A stretch of DNA of 36,880 nt, from positions 1 to 36,880 of IMG/VR virus record IMGVR_UViG_3300042923_000479; one strand, 5' to 3'. A program made the position numbers and the translations under genes. The stretch comes from a virus. Under the pieces are notes generated by a model. It had not been told where the DNA came from. It made no database searches and saw only the letters and a list, made by a program, of their open reading frames with translations. Positions 20,923-29,113 of this stretch are shown here, one piece after another. Positions within the stretch are counted from its first letter, which is position 1. Each line of letters opens with the position of its first letter.

Positions 20923-21339
20923 ATGGCGGATGGTATCGAGTTCGATTTCTCCGAGCTGAACAAGCTTGCCGCCGACCTTGATCTTGCAGCGGAGGGCGTC
21001 GAGGAGCCGTTGAAGGTTGCCCTGAATGTGACGTCTAACCGGATCAAGAAGGCGGCGCAGCGGAAGGTTGGTGCACGTCGCCACTTCCGGCAGGCGGCGC
21101 GGGCGATCACGTTCGATGTGAACTCGCGGAAGCGTTCGCTTGAGTCTGAGATCGGGTACGAGAAGGGTCGTGGCGGTGCTGCGCATCTCGGCAACCTGAT
21201 CGAGTTTGGGGCGCCGGGTTCACCGAATGCTCTGACTCCGGGTAACGAGCTTGCGTCGTCGCTGGCGGAGAACGAAGAGGACTTCATGCGTGGCGTTCTC
21301 CGTGCGGTCGACGATGCCATGCGGAAGGCGGGCCTCTGA
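20923..21339 (+). CDS. HK97 gp10-like head-tail/tail completion protein
   Basis: 138 residues from ATG 20923 with GGAGGAAGCG upstream. The motif set FSELNKLAADLD, the central NVTSNRIKKAAQRKV, and HLGNLIEFGAPGSPN is typical of the HK97 gp10-like family found between stopper and tail terminator genes. It functions at the joining of head and tail. Confidence 0.82.
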   Translation: MADGIEFDFSELNKLAADLDLAAEGVEEPLKVALNVTSNRIKKAAQRKVGARRHFRQAARAITFDVNSRKRSLESEIGYEKGRGGAAHLGNLIEFGAPGSPNALTPGNELASSLAENEEDFMRGVLRAVDDAMRKAGL

Positions 21340-21762
21340 ATGTCTAGGAAGCACACTGACGCGTTGAAGGCGAAGACGCAGGAGCTCGTTGCGCTCGCCA
21401 CGAAGACGTTCGTCACGCTCGCCCAGTACCCGAACGGCACGAAGCCGGCGCCGCCGTACATGGTGTGGCATCCGGCGCAGGGCCAGAACGAGCAGACGGG
21501 TATTACGGGTCCGCGGTCTCGGAAGAATCCGCGGTTTACGGGTCACTTGGTGGGGCGTGACGCGGATGAGGTTCAGGCGCTCCTGGATCTGCTCGAGGCG
21601 AAGCTTTACCCGGGTGGTGTCGGGGTGACTCTGACGGTGGCGGGTGAGCGGTCGAAGCCGCTCTGGTTCTCGTCGCCTCTGCCCATTCAGGTGCAGACGG
21701 ACCCGCAGCCAACGATCGTGTACGCGGTTGTTGAGGTGGGTTGGTCGGCCGATCCCGAATGA
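21340..21762 (+). CDS. Tail terminator protein
   Basis: 140 residues, adjoining the preceding gene with no gap. The pattern of an N-terminal helix, YMVWHPAQGQNEQTG, TGHLVGRDADEVQALLDLLE and a C-terminal beta segment (TIVYAVVEVGWSA) matches siphovirus tail terminators. It caps the tail tube and sets its end. Followed by a hairpin before the major tail gene region. Confidence 0.78.
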   Translation: MSRKHTDALKAKTQELVALATKTFVTLAQYPNGTKPAPPYMVWHPAQGQNEQTGITGPRSRKNPRFTGHLVGRDADEVQALLDLLEAKLYPGGVGVTLTVAGERSKPLWFSSPLPIQVQTDPQPTIVYAVVEVGWSADPE

Positions 21763-21777
21763 CCATTAGTTCGCAGG

Positions 21778-21800
21778 AGCCCTCGCCGTGTGCGGGGGCT
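21778..21800 (+). terminator. Stem-loop before the major tail protein unit
   Basis: AGCCCTCGC (21778-21786) pairs with GCGGGGGCT (21792-21800), nine pairs with one G-U, loop CGTGT, followed by TCTCC. It lies between the tail terminator and the next gene and could attenuate read-through or protect the downstream mRNA. Confidence 0.45.
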
Positions 21801-21821
21801 TCTCCAGTTAAGGGGGTCCGC

Positions 21822-22028
21822 ATGGCGAAGCGTAGGCAGCCGGCGAAACCGGCCACACCGGGTCACATCGTGCTCGAGGACGCGCACGGGAACCGGGTGA
21901 CGGTGACCGAAACGCATTGGCGTCGCTGGAACGCGGCGCTCTCACAAACCTTCCGCCCCGTGGCGGAGACACCGGACACATCCGTGTCCATTGAGCCGCC
22001 CACGGGCGACAAGACAGAGGAGAACTGA
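21822..22028 (+). CDS. Small basic protein before the major tail gene
   Basis: 68 residues from ATG 21822, chosen because AAGGGGG lies 5-6 bases upstream; an in-frame ATG at 21759 would translate through the hairpin. N-terminus MAKRRQPAKPATPGHIV, then a beta segment (DAHGNRVTVTETHWRRW) and a Pro-rich acidic tail. Function unknown. Confidence 0.6.
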   Translation: MAKRRQPAKPATPGHIVLEDAHGNRVTVTETHWRRWNAALSQTFRPVAETPDTSVSIEPPTGDKTEEN

Positions 22029-22029
22029 C

Positions 22030-22512
22030 ATGGCTCTTGAGGCCGTTCCTGGATCAGTCGCATGGGATGGAAACCTGCGAATCACCTTCACTGCGGAAGC
22101 AGATGACCCGACCTCGGCGGCGGACCTCGCGGCTGGTGCGGATCTCACCTACTCGCTGAAGACCCTGGCGCGCACGATCACTGAGGCGCGGATCGAAGAC
22201 CCCCGCCTCACGCTCAAGCAGATTCTTGAGAAGGCCGGCAAGGTCACCGAGCAGGTTGAGGTGCAGTACGTGTTCGGTGACGCTGCCGATGTTGCTGCTG
22301 CGACTCTCACCCGCGGTACGAAGGGTCACCTGACTCTCCGCTACTCGGAGCCGAACGAGACCGTGTGGACTGCGGCTCAGATCGTCGATGTCATCACGAT
22401 CGAGTGCGGCAAGCAGCGCAAGGACTCGCCCGTGGAGAACGGTGTGCAGACCATCACGCAGACGCTGTTCGTGGTCGACGCCACGCAGGACGACGTCGCC
22501 GTCATCGCGTAA
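22030..22512 (+). CDS. Major tail protein
   Basis: 160 residues from ATG 22030. A beta-rich sequence (SVAWDGNLRITFTAEADDP, VTEQVEVQYVFGDAADVA, LTLRYSEPNETVW, CGKQRKDSPVENGVQTITQT) typical of tail-tube proteins, ending with a strand FVVDATQDD. It is followed at once by the strongest terminator in the late region, as is usual for a highly expressed tail gene. Confidence 0.85.
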   Translation: MALEAVPGSVAWDGNLRITFTAEADDPTSAADLAAGADLTYSLKTLARTITEARIEDPRLTLKQILEKAGKVTEQVEVQYVFGDAADVAAATLTRGTKGHLTLRYSEPNETVWTAAQIVDVITIECGKQRKDSPVENGVQTITQTLFVVDATQDDVAVIA

Positions 22513-22519
22513 TCAAGCC

Positions 22520-22561
22520 CCGGCCTGGGTGGTTCCTCCACCGTCCACCCAGGCCGGTTTT
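22520..22561 (+). terminator. Strong intrinsic terminator after major tail gene
   Basis: CCGGCCTGGGTGG (22520-22532) pairs perfectly with CCACCCAGGCCGG (22545-22557), 12-nt loop, then TTTT. The 13-bp GC stem with a T-run is a clear rho-independent terminator, probably partial so that downstream tail genes are still reached. Confidence 0.85.
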
Positions 22562-22587
22562 CCCTACGGTGGGGAATAGGTGGAGAC

Positions 22588-23043
22588 ATGGATATTGCGG
22601 CTCTTGTCGCGAAGGCCCGGGAGTCGTTCGACTCGGTGGAGCCTGTAGATCAGGACATCCTCATGGGTGACGAGGTGGTGACGGTTCGGTTCTGGCCGGT
22701 CACGGGTTCGGCTTGGCGGGCGTTGACCGCAGAGCACCCGGCACGGCCGAAGGTCGTCATGGACCAGAACCTCGGCTACAACCTCGATGCGGTGACACGG
22801 TCATACCCGAACGTGTACCTGGTGCAGGGTGACGACGTTGTGAAGGTCAGCGACCCGCTGCCGAGGAAGCTGGTCACGGACCCCGAGAAGCGCCCGTGGT
22901 TCGACGTCGTGGATTCCCTCTCGGGACCCGACCTGAAGAACCTTGCCTCTGCGGTGTGGGGTCTGAACGAATACGACCCTGCTAAGCGGCTCGCGCACGC
23001 GGGAAAAGCCTCAGCGGGCGGGCGGAAGAAGAAGCCCAGCTAG
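22588..23043 (+). CDS. Tail assembly chaperone, upstream product (gpG-like)
   Basis: 151 residues from ATG 22588. The N-terminal helical domain, FWPVTGSAWRALTAEHP and DLKNLASAVWGLNEYDP fit actinophage tail chaperones. It lies between major tail and tape measure genes, the standard place. The frame ends in GGRKKKPS after the slippery site. It guards the tape measure protein until the tube is built. Confidence 0.85.
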   Translation: MDIAALVAKARESFDSVEPVDQDILMGDEVVTVRFWPVTGSAWRALTAEHPARPKVVMDQNLGYNLDAVTRSYPNVYLVQGDDVVKVSDPLPRKLVTDPEKRPWFDVVDSLSGPDLKNLASAVWGLNEYDPAKRLAHAGKASAGGRKKKPS

Positions 23044-23393
23044 CCCGCGAACTTGGCGTGACCGTCCGCGAACTCAACGGATGGGCGTCCGCGACGGTAA
23101 CCCTCGACGCCAACGGGAACGTTGTGTCGGTGAGTGTCAGCGAACCCCGCTTCACGCCCACGGAACTCGAGACGCTGCTGGCCGCGCGCCGGCTCGAGCA
23201 AAGCCGAAACGATCTGGGCATCCCGCATCACGTCGCAATGGACCCTGCCAACCAGTTCAAGTTCAAGGTTGTCGGTCCACGTCGCGACTGGTCGGAGGAA
23301 GCGGTGCGGTTGGTGAAGGAAGACTATCGCCGCTCGTACCCGGAAGCGGACATGTCGACGTTGCGGTGGAGTGCCGAGCTAATCGACGGTTGA
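22588..23393 (+). CDS. Tail assembly chaperone frameshift product (gpGT-like)
   Basis: A -1 shift at GGGAAAA (23001-23007) joins the first 140 residues of the upstream chaperone to 128 residues encoded in the overlapping frame up to 23393, giving about 268 residues. After the shift the sequence reads AEEEAQLARELGVTVRELNG, a natural HTH-like start that continues smoothly, which supports this site. The second frame has no good own start. The ratio of short to long product matters for tail assembly in lambda and relatives. Confidence 0.85.
23001..23007 (+). promoter_or_regulatory. -1 ribosomal frameshift slippery site
   Basis: The zero frame reads GCG GGA AAA, so GGGAAAA has the canonical X XXY YYZ form. 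Slipping one base back enters the open frame of the second chaperone domain. The zero-frame stop follows 36 bases later. Confidence 0.85.
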
Positions 23394-23678
23394 GGCGTGC
23401 TGCGGGCATAGGTGATCGCTTGCGGCTAGGACGACAGTCCCGGCATCCGCGATGCTCATGCCGCTCGCCTCCAACTCCGCAGCCGCACGGTGCCCGCTTA
23501 ACCCCTCGTCGAGGGCGGCGCAGACAGCCTCACCGATGGATTCAAGTTCCTCTTCGGTGAGGTCTTCCGTCAACGTCGGCCGGTCTTCGCGGATCGTCTC
23601 GATGTACCCGCCACCTCCGGCGCATCCCGATAGGGCGAACAGCATCGCCGCAACGGCAACCGCCGCCAGTTTCCTCAT
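23379..23678 (-). CDS. Lipoprotein (DUF732-like), candidate superinfection-exclusion gene
   Basis: 99 residues. A type II signal peptide (MRKLAAVAVAAMLFALSGC, C19 in the lipobox) is followed by a Gly-rich spacer and an acidic helical domain with C53 (GEAVCAALDEGLS) and C91 (ASDHLCPQ), the Cys arrangement of DUF732-type secreted proteins. The product would be anchored on the outer face of the membrane. It lies on the reverse strand inside the tail operon, between chaperones and tape measure, with its own start signal. Phage lipoproteins at this place can block injection by related phages (Ltp of TP-J34 is a precedent); exclusion is inferred. Confidence 0.8.
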   Translation of the reverse strand: MRKLAAVAVAAMLFALSGCAGGGGYIETIREDRPTLTEDLTEEELESIGEAVCAALDEGLSGHRAAAELEASGMSIADAGTVVLAASDHLCPQHASTVD

Positions 23679-23684
23679 GCGCTG

Positions 23685-23690
23685 ATCGTA
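23685..23690 (-). promoter_or_regulatory. -10 element for the lipoprotein gene
   Basis: Reverse strand TACGAT (23690-23685) lies six bases before ATG 23678 with no Shine-Dalgarno between, suggesting a leaderless message. TTCTGT 17 bp further upstream is only a weak -35. Confidence 0.45.
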
Positions 23691-23727
23691 GCGCCGCGCG
23701 GCACGTAACAGAACAGGCGGTGATTCG

Positions 23728-26448
23728 GTGGCGGATCGTCAGACCAAGGTCATCCTTTCGGCTCAGTCGGCAGAGTATGTGGCCGCTTTTGAGCGGGCAG
23801 AGAAGGCGACGCGGGATCTCGGTTCCGAGTCGGAGAAGCTTGCGCAGAAGAAGTCGGCGTTTGAGCAGATTGGGCGTGGAGCGGTCGTTGCCGGCGCTGC
23901 GATTACCGCCGTCACTGCACTGTCGGTGAAGGCTGCGATCGACTGGGAGTCGGCGTGGGCTGGTGTCACTAAGACCGTTGATGGTAACGCGCAGGAGATG
24001 GCTGTTCTCGAGGAGCAGTTGCGGTCGCTGACTGCTGTTCTCCCTGCCACGCATGAGGAGATCGCGGGTGTCGCTGAGGCGGCGGGTCAGCTTGGTGTGG
24101 AGCGGGAGAACATCGCTGAGTTCACGAAGACGATGATCGACCTCGCTGAGACGACGAATCTGACGGCGGATGAGGCTGCTACGTCGATCGCGCAGTTGAT
24201 GAACGTGATGCAGACCGCCCCGGAGGACGTTGACAACCTGGGTGCTGCGTTGGTGGCGCTGGGTAACGATGGTGCGTCGACTGAGCGTGACATTGTCGAG
24301 ATGGCGCAGCGTATCGCTGGTGCGGGTGAGATTGTCGGGCTGACTGAGGCGCAGGTTCTCGGGTTCGCGAATGCTCTCGCGTCGGTGGGTATTGAGGCTG
24401 AGGCCGGTGGGTCTGCTATCTCCCGCATCATGACTGACATTGCGATGTCGGTGTCTGCGGGTGGGGAGGATCTGGAGCGGTTCGCTGAGGTTGCGGGGAT
24501 GTCTTCGCAGGAGTTCCAGAAGGCGTTCAATGAGGACCCGGCGAACGCGATTGCGACGTTCGTTGAGGGTCTGGGGAAGATCGACGCGGCCGGTGGGGAT
24601 GTCTTCAAGACTCTCGCTGATCTGGGGCAGTCGGACATTCGTGTGTCGCAGGCGCTTCTTGGTATGGCGAATTCGGGTGATCTTCTGCGGAAGTCGCTCG
24701 AGCTCGGCGCGGTCGCGTGGGAAGACAACCTGGCGCTGGTCGAGGAGGCCCGGAAGCGGTACGAGACGACTGAGGCGCAGATCCAGATCGCCGGCAACTC
24801 AATCCGCGACGCGGCGATCGACCTGGGTGCGGTGTTCCTCCCCGCGGTCAAGGACGGTGCGGATGCTATCGCGGGCATGGCGCAGAGCTTCGCTGACCTT
24901 CCCGAGCCCGTGCAGGGCATCATTGGCCTCCTGGGTGGGGTTGCTGGTGCCGTTGCGCTGACCGGCGGTGCGGCTCTCCTCGCAGTCCCGAAGATCGCAG
25001 AGTTCCGTGTTGCGCTGGCAACGCTCCAGACAACGGCGGGACGCCTGGCGTTCGTCGGCGGCGGGGTTGTTGTCGCGATCACGGCACTGGTTGCTGTGGT
25101 GGGGACTCTGGCGCAGAAGCAGGCTCAGGCGCGTCAGCGTGCTGAGGGTTATGCGCAGGCGCTCGAGCAGGGTGCTGATGCTGCCCGGGATCTGGCTATC
25201 GAGAACCTGGCGTTGGAGAAGTCTGTTCTGGGTCTGGAGTTCGGGTCGGCGTACGACAACGCCGAGAAGCTGGGCATCTCGCTTCAGTTGGTCACTGATG
25301 CGGCTTCCGGTAACAGGCGTGCGCTTGAGGAATTGAACGAGATCCTTGACGTGGCGAGTGTTGGCGGGTCCGCGGCGCAGAAGATGGCCGACGAGCTCGG
25401 TATCAGCTACATCGACCTTGCACAGTCGGCTGGGACGCTGCGTGAAGCCATCAAGGACGAGACCGATGGCCTCGAGCGGGGCAAGGACATCCGGGAGCAG
25501 TCCAAGGACGCGACGGATGAGAACACTGAGAGCACCAAGACTGCGGCTCAGGCATACCAGGAAGCCGCCGATAAGGCTGGTGGTCTGAACGACGAACTGG
25601 CGACCTTGCTGGAGACGATCAACGAGGCCAACGGTGTCGGTCAGGATGCGATCAGCGCGAACATCGCGTACAAGGATTCGCTGGCTGAGATCGACGATGT
25701 GATCCGGAAGGCCCGTGAGGGTCTTGACGAGAACAACGACGGCCTGGCGGATTACGTGCTCACTCTTGATGAGGGCACCGACGCGGGGCGTCGCAACAAG
25801 GAGATGCTGGTCGACCTGGCGCGTGAGGCTGAGGAGGCCGCTAAGAAGCAGTTCGAGCTCGACGGGGATACGGAGAACTACCGGAAGACTCTCGAGGACT
25901 CGCGGCAGGCGCTCCTAGACCGTGCGGAGGACCTCGGGGCTAACGCTGACGAGGCCAAGAACCTCGTGGATCAGATTCTTACTATCCCCTCGGAGACTGA
26001 GTGGAATCTGATCGCTAACACAGCGGCGGCTGCGCGGACGATCGAGGACTTCAAGACCCGGTATGGGACGTTGCAGGGCATCATCAACTACCGGGCTGTG
26101 CAAAGCGTCGAGACTGGCGCGGAGCGGCCCGGACGTGCTTCCGGTGGCCCGATCTACGGTCCCGGAACTGGCACCTCGGACACGGCGGGACTGTACCGCC
26201 TGTCGAACGGTGAGCATGTCTGGACTGCGTCTGAGGTCAATGCTGCGGGTGGGCATGACGTCGTTGAAGCGATGCGCCGTTGGGTGAAGACCGGTCAGGG
26301 GTTCCCGTCGATGGCTGGCGCCTCGGGTGGTGGTGACGGCAAGGTCGTTCAGGTCAGCCAAAACATCTATCCGCAGCCGGGGATGAGTGAAGAGCAGATC
26401 GGTCGCGCCGCGGCGCGCACCCTCGAGTTTGAGATGAGGAGCGCATGA
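23728..26448 (+). CDS. Tape measure protein
   Basis: 906 residues from GTG 23728. The N-terminal third contains the TP901-type core (KAAIDWESAWAGVTKTVDG, MIDLAETTNLTADEAATSIA, QRIAGAGEIVGLTEAQVLGF, SAISRIMTDIAMSVSAGGED). Hydrophobic segments lie near residues 49-70, 393-425 and 443-465. Long charged helices follow, and a Gly-rich end. It sets tail length and is ejected at infection. It is the longest gene in the window. Confidence 0.95.
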   Translation: MADRQTKVILSAQSAEYVAAFERAEKATRDLGSESEKLAQKKSAFEQIGRGAVVAGAAITAVTALSVKAAIDWESAWAGVTKTVDGNAQEMAVLEEQLRSLTAVLPATHEEIAGVAEAAGQLGVERENIAEFTKTMIDLAETTNLTADEAATSIAQLMNVMQTAPEDVDNLGAALVALGNDGASTERDIVEMAQRIAGAGEIVGLTEAQVLGFANALASVGIEAEAGGSAISRIMTDIAMSVSAGGEDLERFAEVAGMSSQEFQKAFNEDPANAIATFVEGLGKIDAAGGDVFKTLADLGQSDIRVSQALLGMANSGDLLRKSLELGAVAWEDNLALVEEARKRYETTEAQIQIAGNSIRDAAIDLGAVFLPAVKDGADAIAGMAQSFADLPEPVQGIIGLLGGVAGAVALTGGAALLAVPKIAEFRVALATLQTTAGRLAFVGGGVVVAITALVAVVGTLAQKQAQARQRAEGYAQALEQGADAARDLAIENLALEKSVLGLEFGSAYDNAEKLGISLQLVTDAASGNRRALEELNEILDVASVGGSAAQKMADELGISYIDLAQSAGTLREAIKDETDGLERGKDIREQSKDATDENTESTKTAAQAYQEAADKAGGLNDELATLLETINEANGVGQDAISANIAYKDSLAEIDDVIRKAREGLDENNDGLADYVLTLDEGTDAGRRNKEMLVDLAREAEEAAKKQFELDGDTENYRKTLEDSRQALLDRAEDLGANADEAKNLVDQILTIPSETEWNLIANTAAAARTIEDFKTRYGTLQGIINYRAVQSVETGAERPGRASGGPIYGPGTGTSDTAGLYRLSNGEHVWTASEVNAAGGHDVVEAMRRWVKTGQGFPSMAGASGGGDGKVVQVSQNIYPQPGMSEEQIGRAAARTLEFEMRSA

Positions 26449-26879
26449 GCATCACGGCGACGGTCGGGGGGTTGACGTTCCAGGGTGGTGGTGCTTCGGC
26501 GACCTACACGATCGGTGACAACGGGCTCGAGGGCTGGTTCGTGGGTGGCACGTCGATGCGTCGTGAGTACGTGGACCGCCCGAATCATCCCGGGCAGTTC
26601 GCGACGCCGGGTTACCTCTCGGGTCGTATCGTCACGCTCTCCGGGAAGGTTCTGGGGACTGGTGATGAGGAGGCGTTTGAGGACGCGTTGGATGCGTTGG
26701 ATGCACTGCTCGAGGACGGCGGTTCGGACACTCTGACGGTGACGACTCCGAAGGGCGCGAAGACAGCAACCGTGTTCCGGTATGGGGAGCCGCAGTTGCG
26801 GATTGTCGTGTACGGGTCGGTTGCTGAGTATCAGATCCAGTTGTGGGCGCCTGATCCGGAGAAGGTGGTTGTTCCGTGA
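26445..26879 (+). CDS. Distal tail (Dit-like) minor tail protein
   Basis: 144 residues from ATG 26445 overlapping the tape measure stop. The pattern MRREYVDRPNHPGQFATPGY followed by LSGRIVTLSGKVLGTG and EAFEDALDALDALLEDGG fits the N-terminal ring domain of distal tail proteins, and the gene order agrees. It forms the hub at the tail tip. Confidence 0.75.
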   Translation: MSITATVGGLTFQGGGASATYTIGDNGLEGWFVGGTSMRREYVDRPNHPGQFATPGYLSGRIVTLSGKVLGTGDEEAFEDALDALDALLEDGGSDTLTVTTPKGAKTATVFRYGEPQLRIVVYGSVAEYQIQLWAPDPEKVVVP

Positions 26880-27976
26880 CTTGGTCGTACTGGTTCTGTG
26901 ACACGCTCACCGGGGAGAAGCAGCTTGAGGTTGAGCCGGCGCGGGGTTCGTGGTCGCGCCGGCTGAATGTGACCCAGTCGGGGTCGCATGTTTTTTCGTT
27001 GGGTGATCGTCTTCATTCGCGGGCTACGTGGCGTGCGTTGACGGAGACGTGGAACCGGGTTTTGGTTCAGTGTTGGGATGACGTGCCGGTGTATGCGGGT
27101 GTTGTGACTGGGCGCCCGTATGACCGTGACACACAAATGTTGACGGTGCAGCATACGGATGTTCGGTCGTGGTTTTCGTACCGGTACCCGTTTGGTGTGG
27201 CGGGGTATTCGGATGTGTCGTTGGTGCCGGGGAATCTGACCATCACGAGTAAGTCGTTGGTGTCTGCGGTGGGTCTCGTCCTTGACGCGGGTTTGAAGGG
27301 GCCGATTGGTGCACCGTACGCGATCTACCCGCTGCCGATCGTGTTGCCGTCGCTGGTGGAGTCTGGGTCGTTCTCTGCGGTGTATGAGAACTACAACTTC
27401 CAGCGGGTGTCGGACATTCTCGATGATTTGCAGGGGTTGGATGGTGGGCCGGATGTGGAGTTCGTTCCGCAATGGTCTGGCACTGACACGCTCGAGTGGG
27501 TGACGCGGGCTGGCACGTTGACTGGTGGCACGTTCGACTTTGACCTGACTGCCGCGGATTCGCCTGTGTCGTCGTACAAGTCGTCTGAGGACGGGTTGAA
27601 GCAGGTTACGGGTGTGTTCGGTATCGGTCAGGGTTACGGGTTGACGATGGCTGTGGGTGGCACGGCGAACGCTCTGCCGTATGTGATTCCGGCTCGGGAC
27701 ACGACGTATCCGGTGAAGATGGCTGCGACGCCTGGTGAGGCTGGGGATCTTGCGTTCGCGCGGGTCCAGAAGTACAAGTACGCGACGGTTCAACCGGAGC
27801 TCACTGTTCTGGCGACGGAGGTGTCTCCTACGGATCTTGTGCTGGGTTCGACGATCACGGTGACGGATTCGGATGACCCGTTCCTGCTTGATGGGCCTAC
27901 TGATTTCCGCCTGATCGGGTTGTCGGGTGGGGTTGGCGATTCTTTGACGCTCACTATCGAGGAGGAGTTTGTCTGA
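26876..27976 (+). CDS. Minor tail protein (tail-tip hub type)
   Basis: 366 residues from GTG 26876. Beta-rich with RRLNVTQSGSHVFSL, VYAGVVTGRPYDRDTQMLTV and a helical centre around RVSDILDDLQGLDGGPDVEF, as in Tal/gp37-like tail-tip proteins that follow the Dit gene. No peptidase motif was seen. It probably closes the tube and carries the fibres. Confidence 0.72.
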   Translation: MTWSYWFCDTLTGEKQLEVEPARGSWSRRLNVTQSGSHVFSLGDRLHSRATWRALTETWNRVLVQCWDDVPVYAGVVTGRPYDRDTQMLTVQHTDVRSWFSYRYPFGVAGYSDVSLVPGNLTITSKSLVSAVGLVLDAGLKGPIGAPYAIYPLPIVLPSLVESGSFSAVYENYNFQRVSDILDDLQGLDGGPDVEFVPQWSGTDTLEWVTRAGTLTGGTFDFDLTAADSPVSSYKSSEDGLKQVTGVFGIGQGYGLTMAVGGTANALPYVIPARDTTYPVKMAATPGEAGDLAFARVQKYKYATVQPELTVLATEVSPTDLVLGSTITVTDSDDPFLLDGPTDFRLIGLSGGVGDSLTLTIEEEFV

Positions 27977-28773
27977 TGGCTGCATACGACAATCCTGGTA
28001 GTGAGATGGCCGACCTTATGCGGCGTGTGCGGGTGCTTGAGACGCAGTCGGGTGCGGATGGTGCCGGGTTTGGTGGTGGGGATAGTTCTCACCCTGGTAC
28101 CGGGGCTAACTCGGTTGCGTTGGGGCCGGATGGTGCGGCTGCGTCGGAGGCGAATACTGTAGCGCTCGGGCGGTCGGCTGACGCTGCCGGCTACAACGCG
28201 ACCGCGCTTGGGCGGACATCGAAAGCCTATGGGAACGACTACTCGACGGCGGTTGGCGCGTTCACTTGGGCTGATGAGGACTGTTCGACCGCCGTTGGTG
28301 GGGCTGCTTCTGCGCAGGCAGTCGATAGTACGGCTCTGGGTTTCAACACGCTCGTCGCGTTTGCTCATACTCATTCCACTGCGGTGGGTGCCGATGCCGA
28401 GACGACTGCGGCGAACCAGGTTCGTCTCGGGACAACGGCGGACACCGTGTATGTCCCGGGGAATCTGACGGTGGCGGGTACGTTCTCGAATCCGTCTGCC
28501 CGTCACCTGAAGCAGAACATCATCCCGGCCCCGCACCTCGTGTCGGTATTCCCCACACAGTACGAGTGGGAGTACATCGAGGGTGACGGGCGCCGGCAGA
28601 TTGGCCCGATGGCTGATGACCTTGTTGGGACGGACGCGGAACGGTTTCTCGTTCGCGACGACGAGGGTGAGCCTGCGGGTATCGACAAGCTCGGGCTGCA
28701 CACGGCGCAGATCGCCGCCCTGCTGGCACGCATCGAACTTCTGGAAGACGAACTTAGGAGACAACGTGGCTGA
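27976..28773 (+). CDS. Tail spike/fibre with YadA-like repeats and S74 chaperone domain
   Basis: 265 residues. Residues about 42-150 contain YadA-head-type repeats such as GANSVALGPDGAA, ANTVALGRSADAAG, NATALGRTSKAYG and DSTALGFN, which form a trimeric left-handed beta-roll. Residues about 174-262 match a peptidase S74 intramolecular chaperone (SARHLKQNI with S174, GPMADDL, DKLGLHTAQIAALLARIELL), which folds the trimer and may cut itself off at S174. A trimeric host-binding spike is likely. Confidence 0.82.
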   Translation: MAAYDNPGSEMADLMRRVRVLETQSGADGAGFGGGDSSHPGTGANSVALGPDGAAASEANTVALGRSADAAGYNATALGRTSKAYGNDYSTAVGAFTWADEDCSTAVGGAASAQAVDSTALGFNTLVAFAHTHSTAVGADAETTAANQVRLGTTADTVYVPGNLTVAGTFSNPSARHLKQNIIPAPHLVSVFPTQYEWEYIEGDGRRQIGPMADDLVGTDAERFLVRDDEGEPAGIDKLGLHTAQIAALLARIELLEDELRRQRG

Positions 28774-29113
28774 TCTTGATCTGTCTCCGGGAGTGCTGAA
28801 TATCAGCGGGTTCCGGCGCGAGGACACGGTGTCGTTTGAATGGACGGCCGTGCAGGATGGTGTGCCTGTGGTGTTGCCGACGACGGGCTGGGAGGCGCAG
28901 ATTCGTGCGGAAGCGGGCAACTCTGAAGACCCGCCGCTTGCGACGATCACGGTGGATTCGTCGGACGCTGATACGGGTGTGTTCCGGTTCTCGATTGCGT
29001 CGGTGGACACGGTTGACATGCCGGATCTGTGTTTCTGGGATTTGCAGCACACGCCGACTGCGCGGACGTGGGTTGCGGGCAAGATCAAGCCGAAGGATCA
29101 GGTGACACAGTGA
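28766..29113 (+). CDS. Small beta-rich minor tail protein
   Basis: 115 residues from GTG 28766 with TAGGAG upstream, overlapping the spike gene. The pattern DLSPGVLNISGFRREDTVSF, WEAQIRAEAGNSED and DTGVFRFSIAS suggests an Ig-like or adaptor beta fold often present between fibre genes. Function unknown beyond tail association. Confidence 0.65.
   Translation: MADLDLSPGVLNISGFRREDTVSFEWTAVQDGVPVVLPTTGWEAQIRAEAGNSEDPPLATITVDSSDADTGVFRFSIASVDTVDMPDLCFWDLQHTPTARTWVAGKIKPKDQVTQ

Noticed and set aside
27790-29088. 432-residue reverse ORF under the tail-tip and spike genes
   Set aside because: Composition typical of an antisense shadow; the forward genes carry recognisable domains and ribosome sites.
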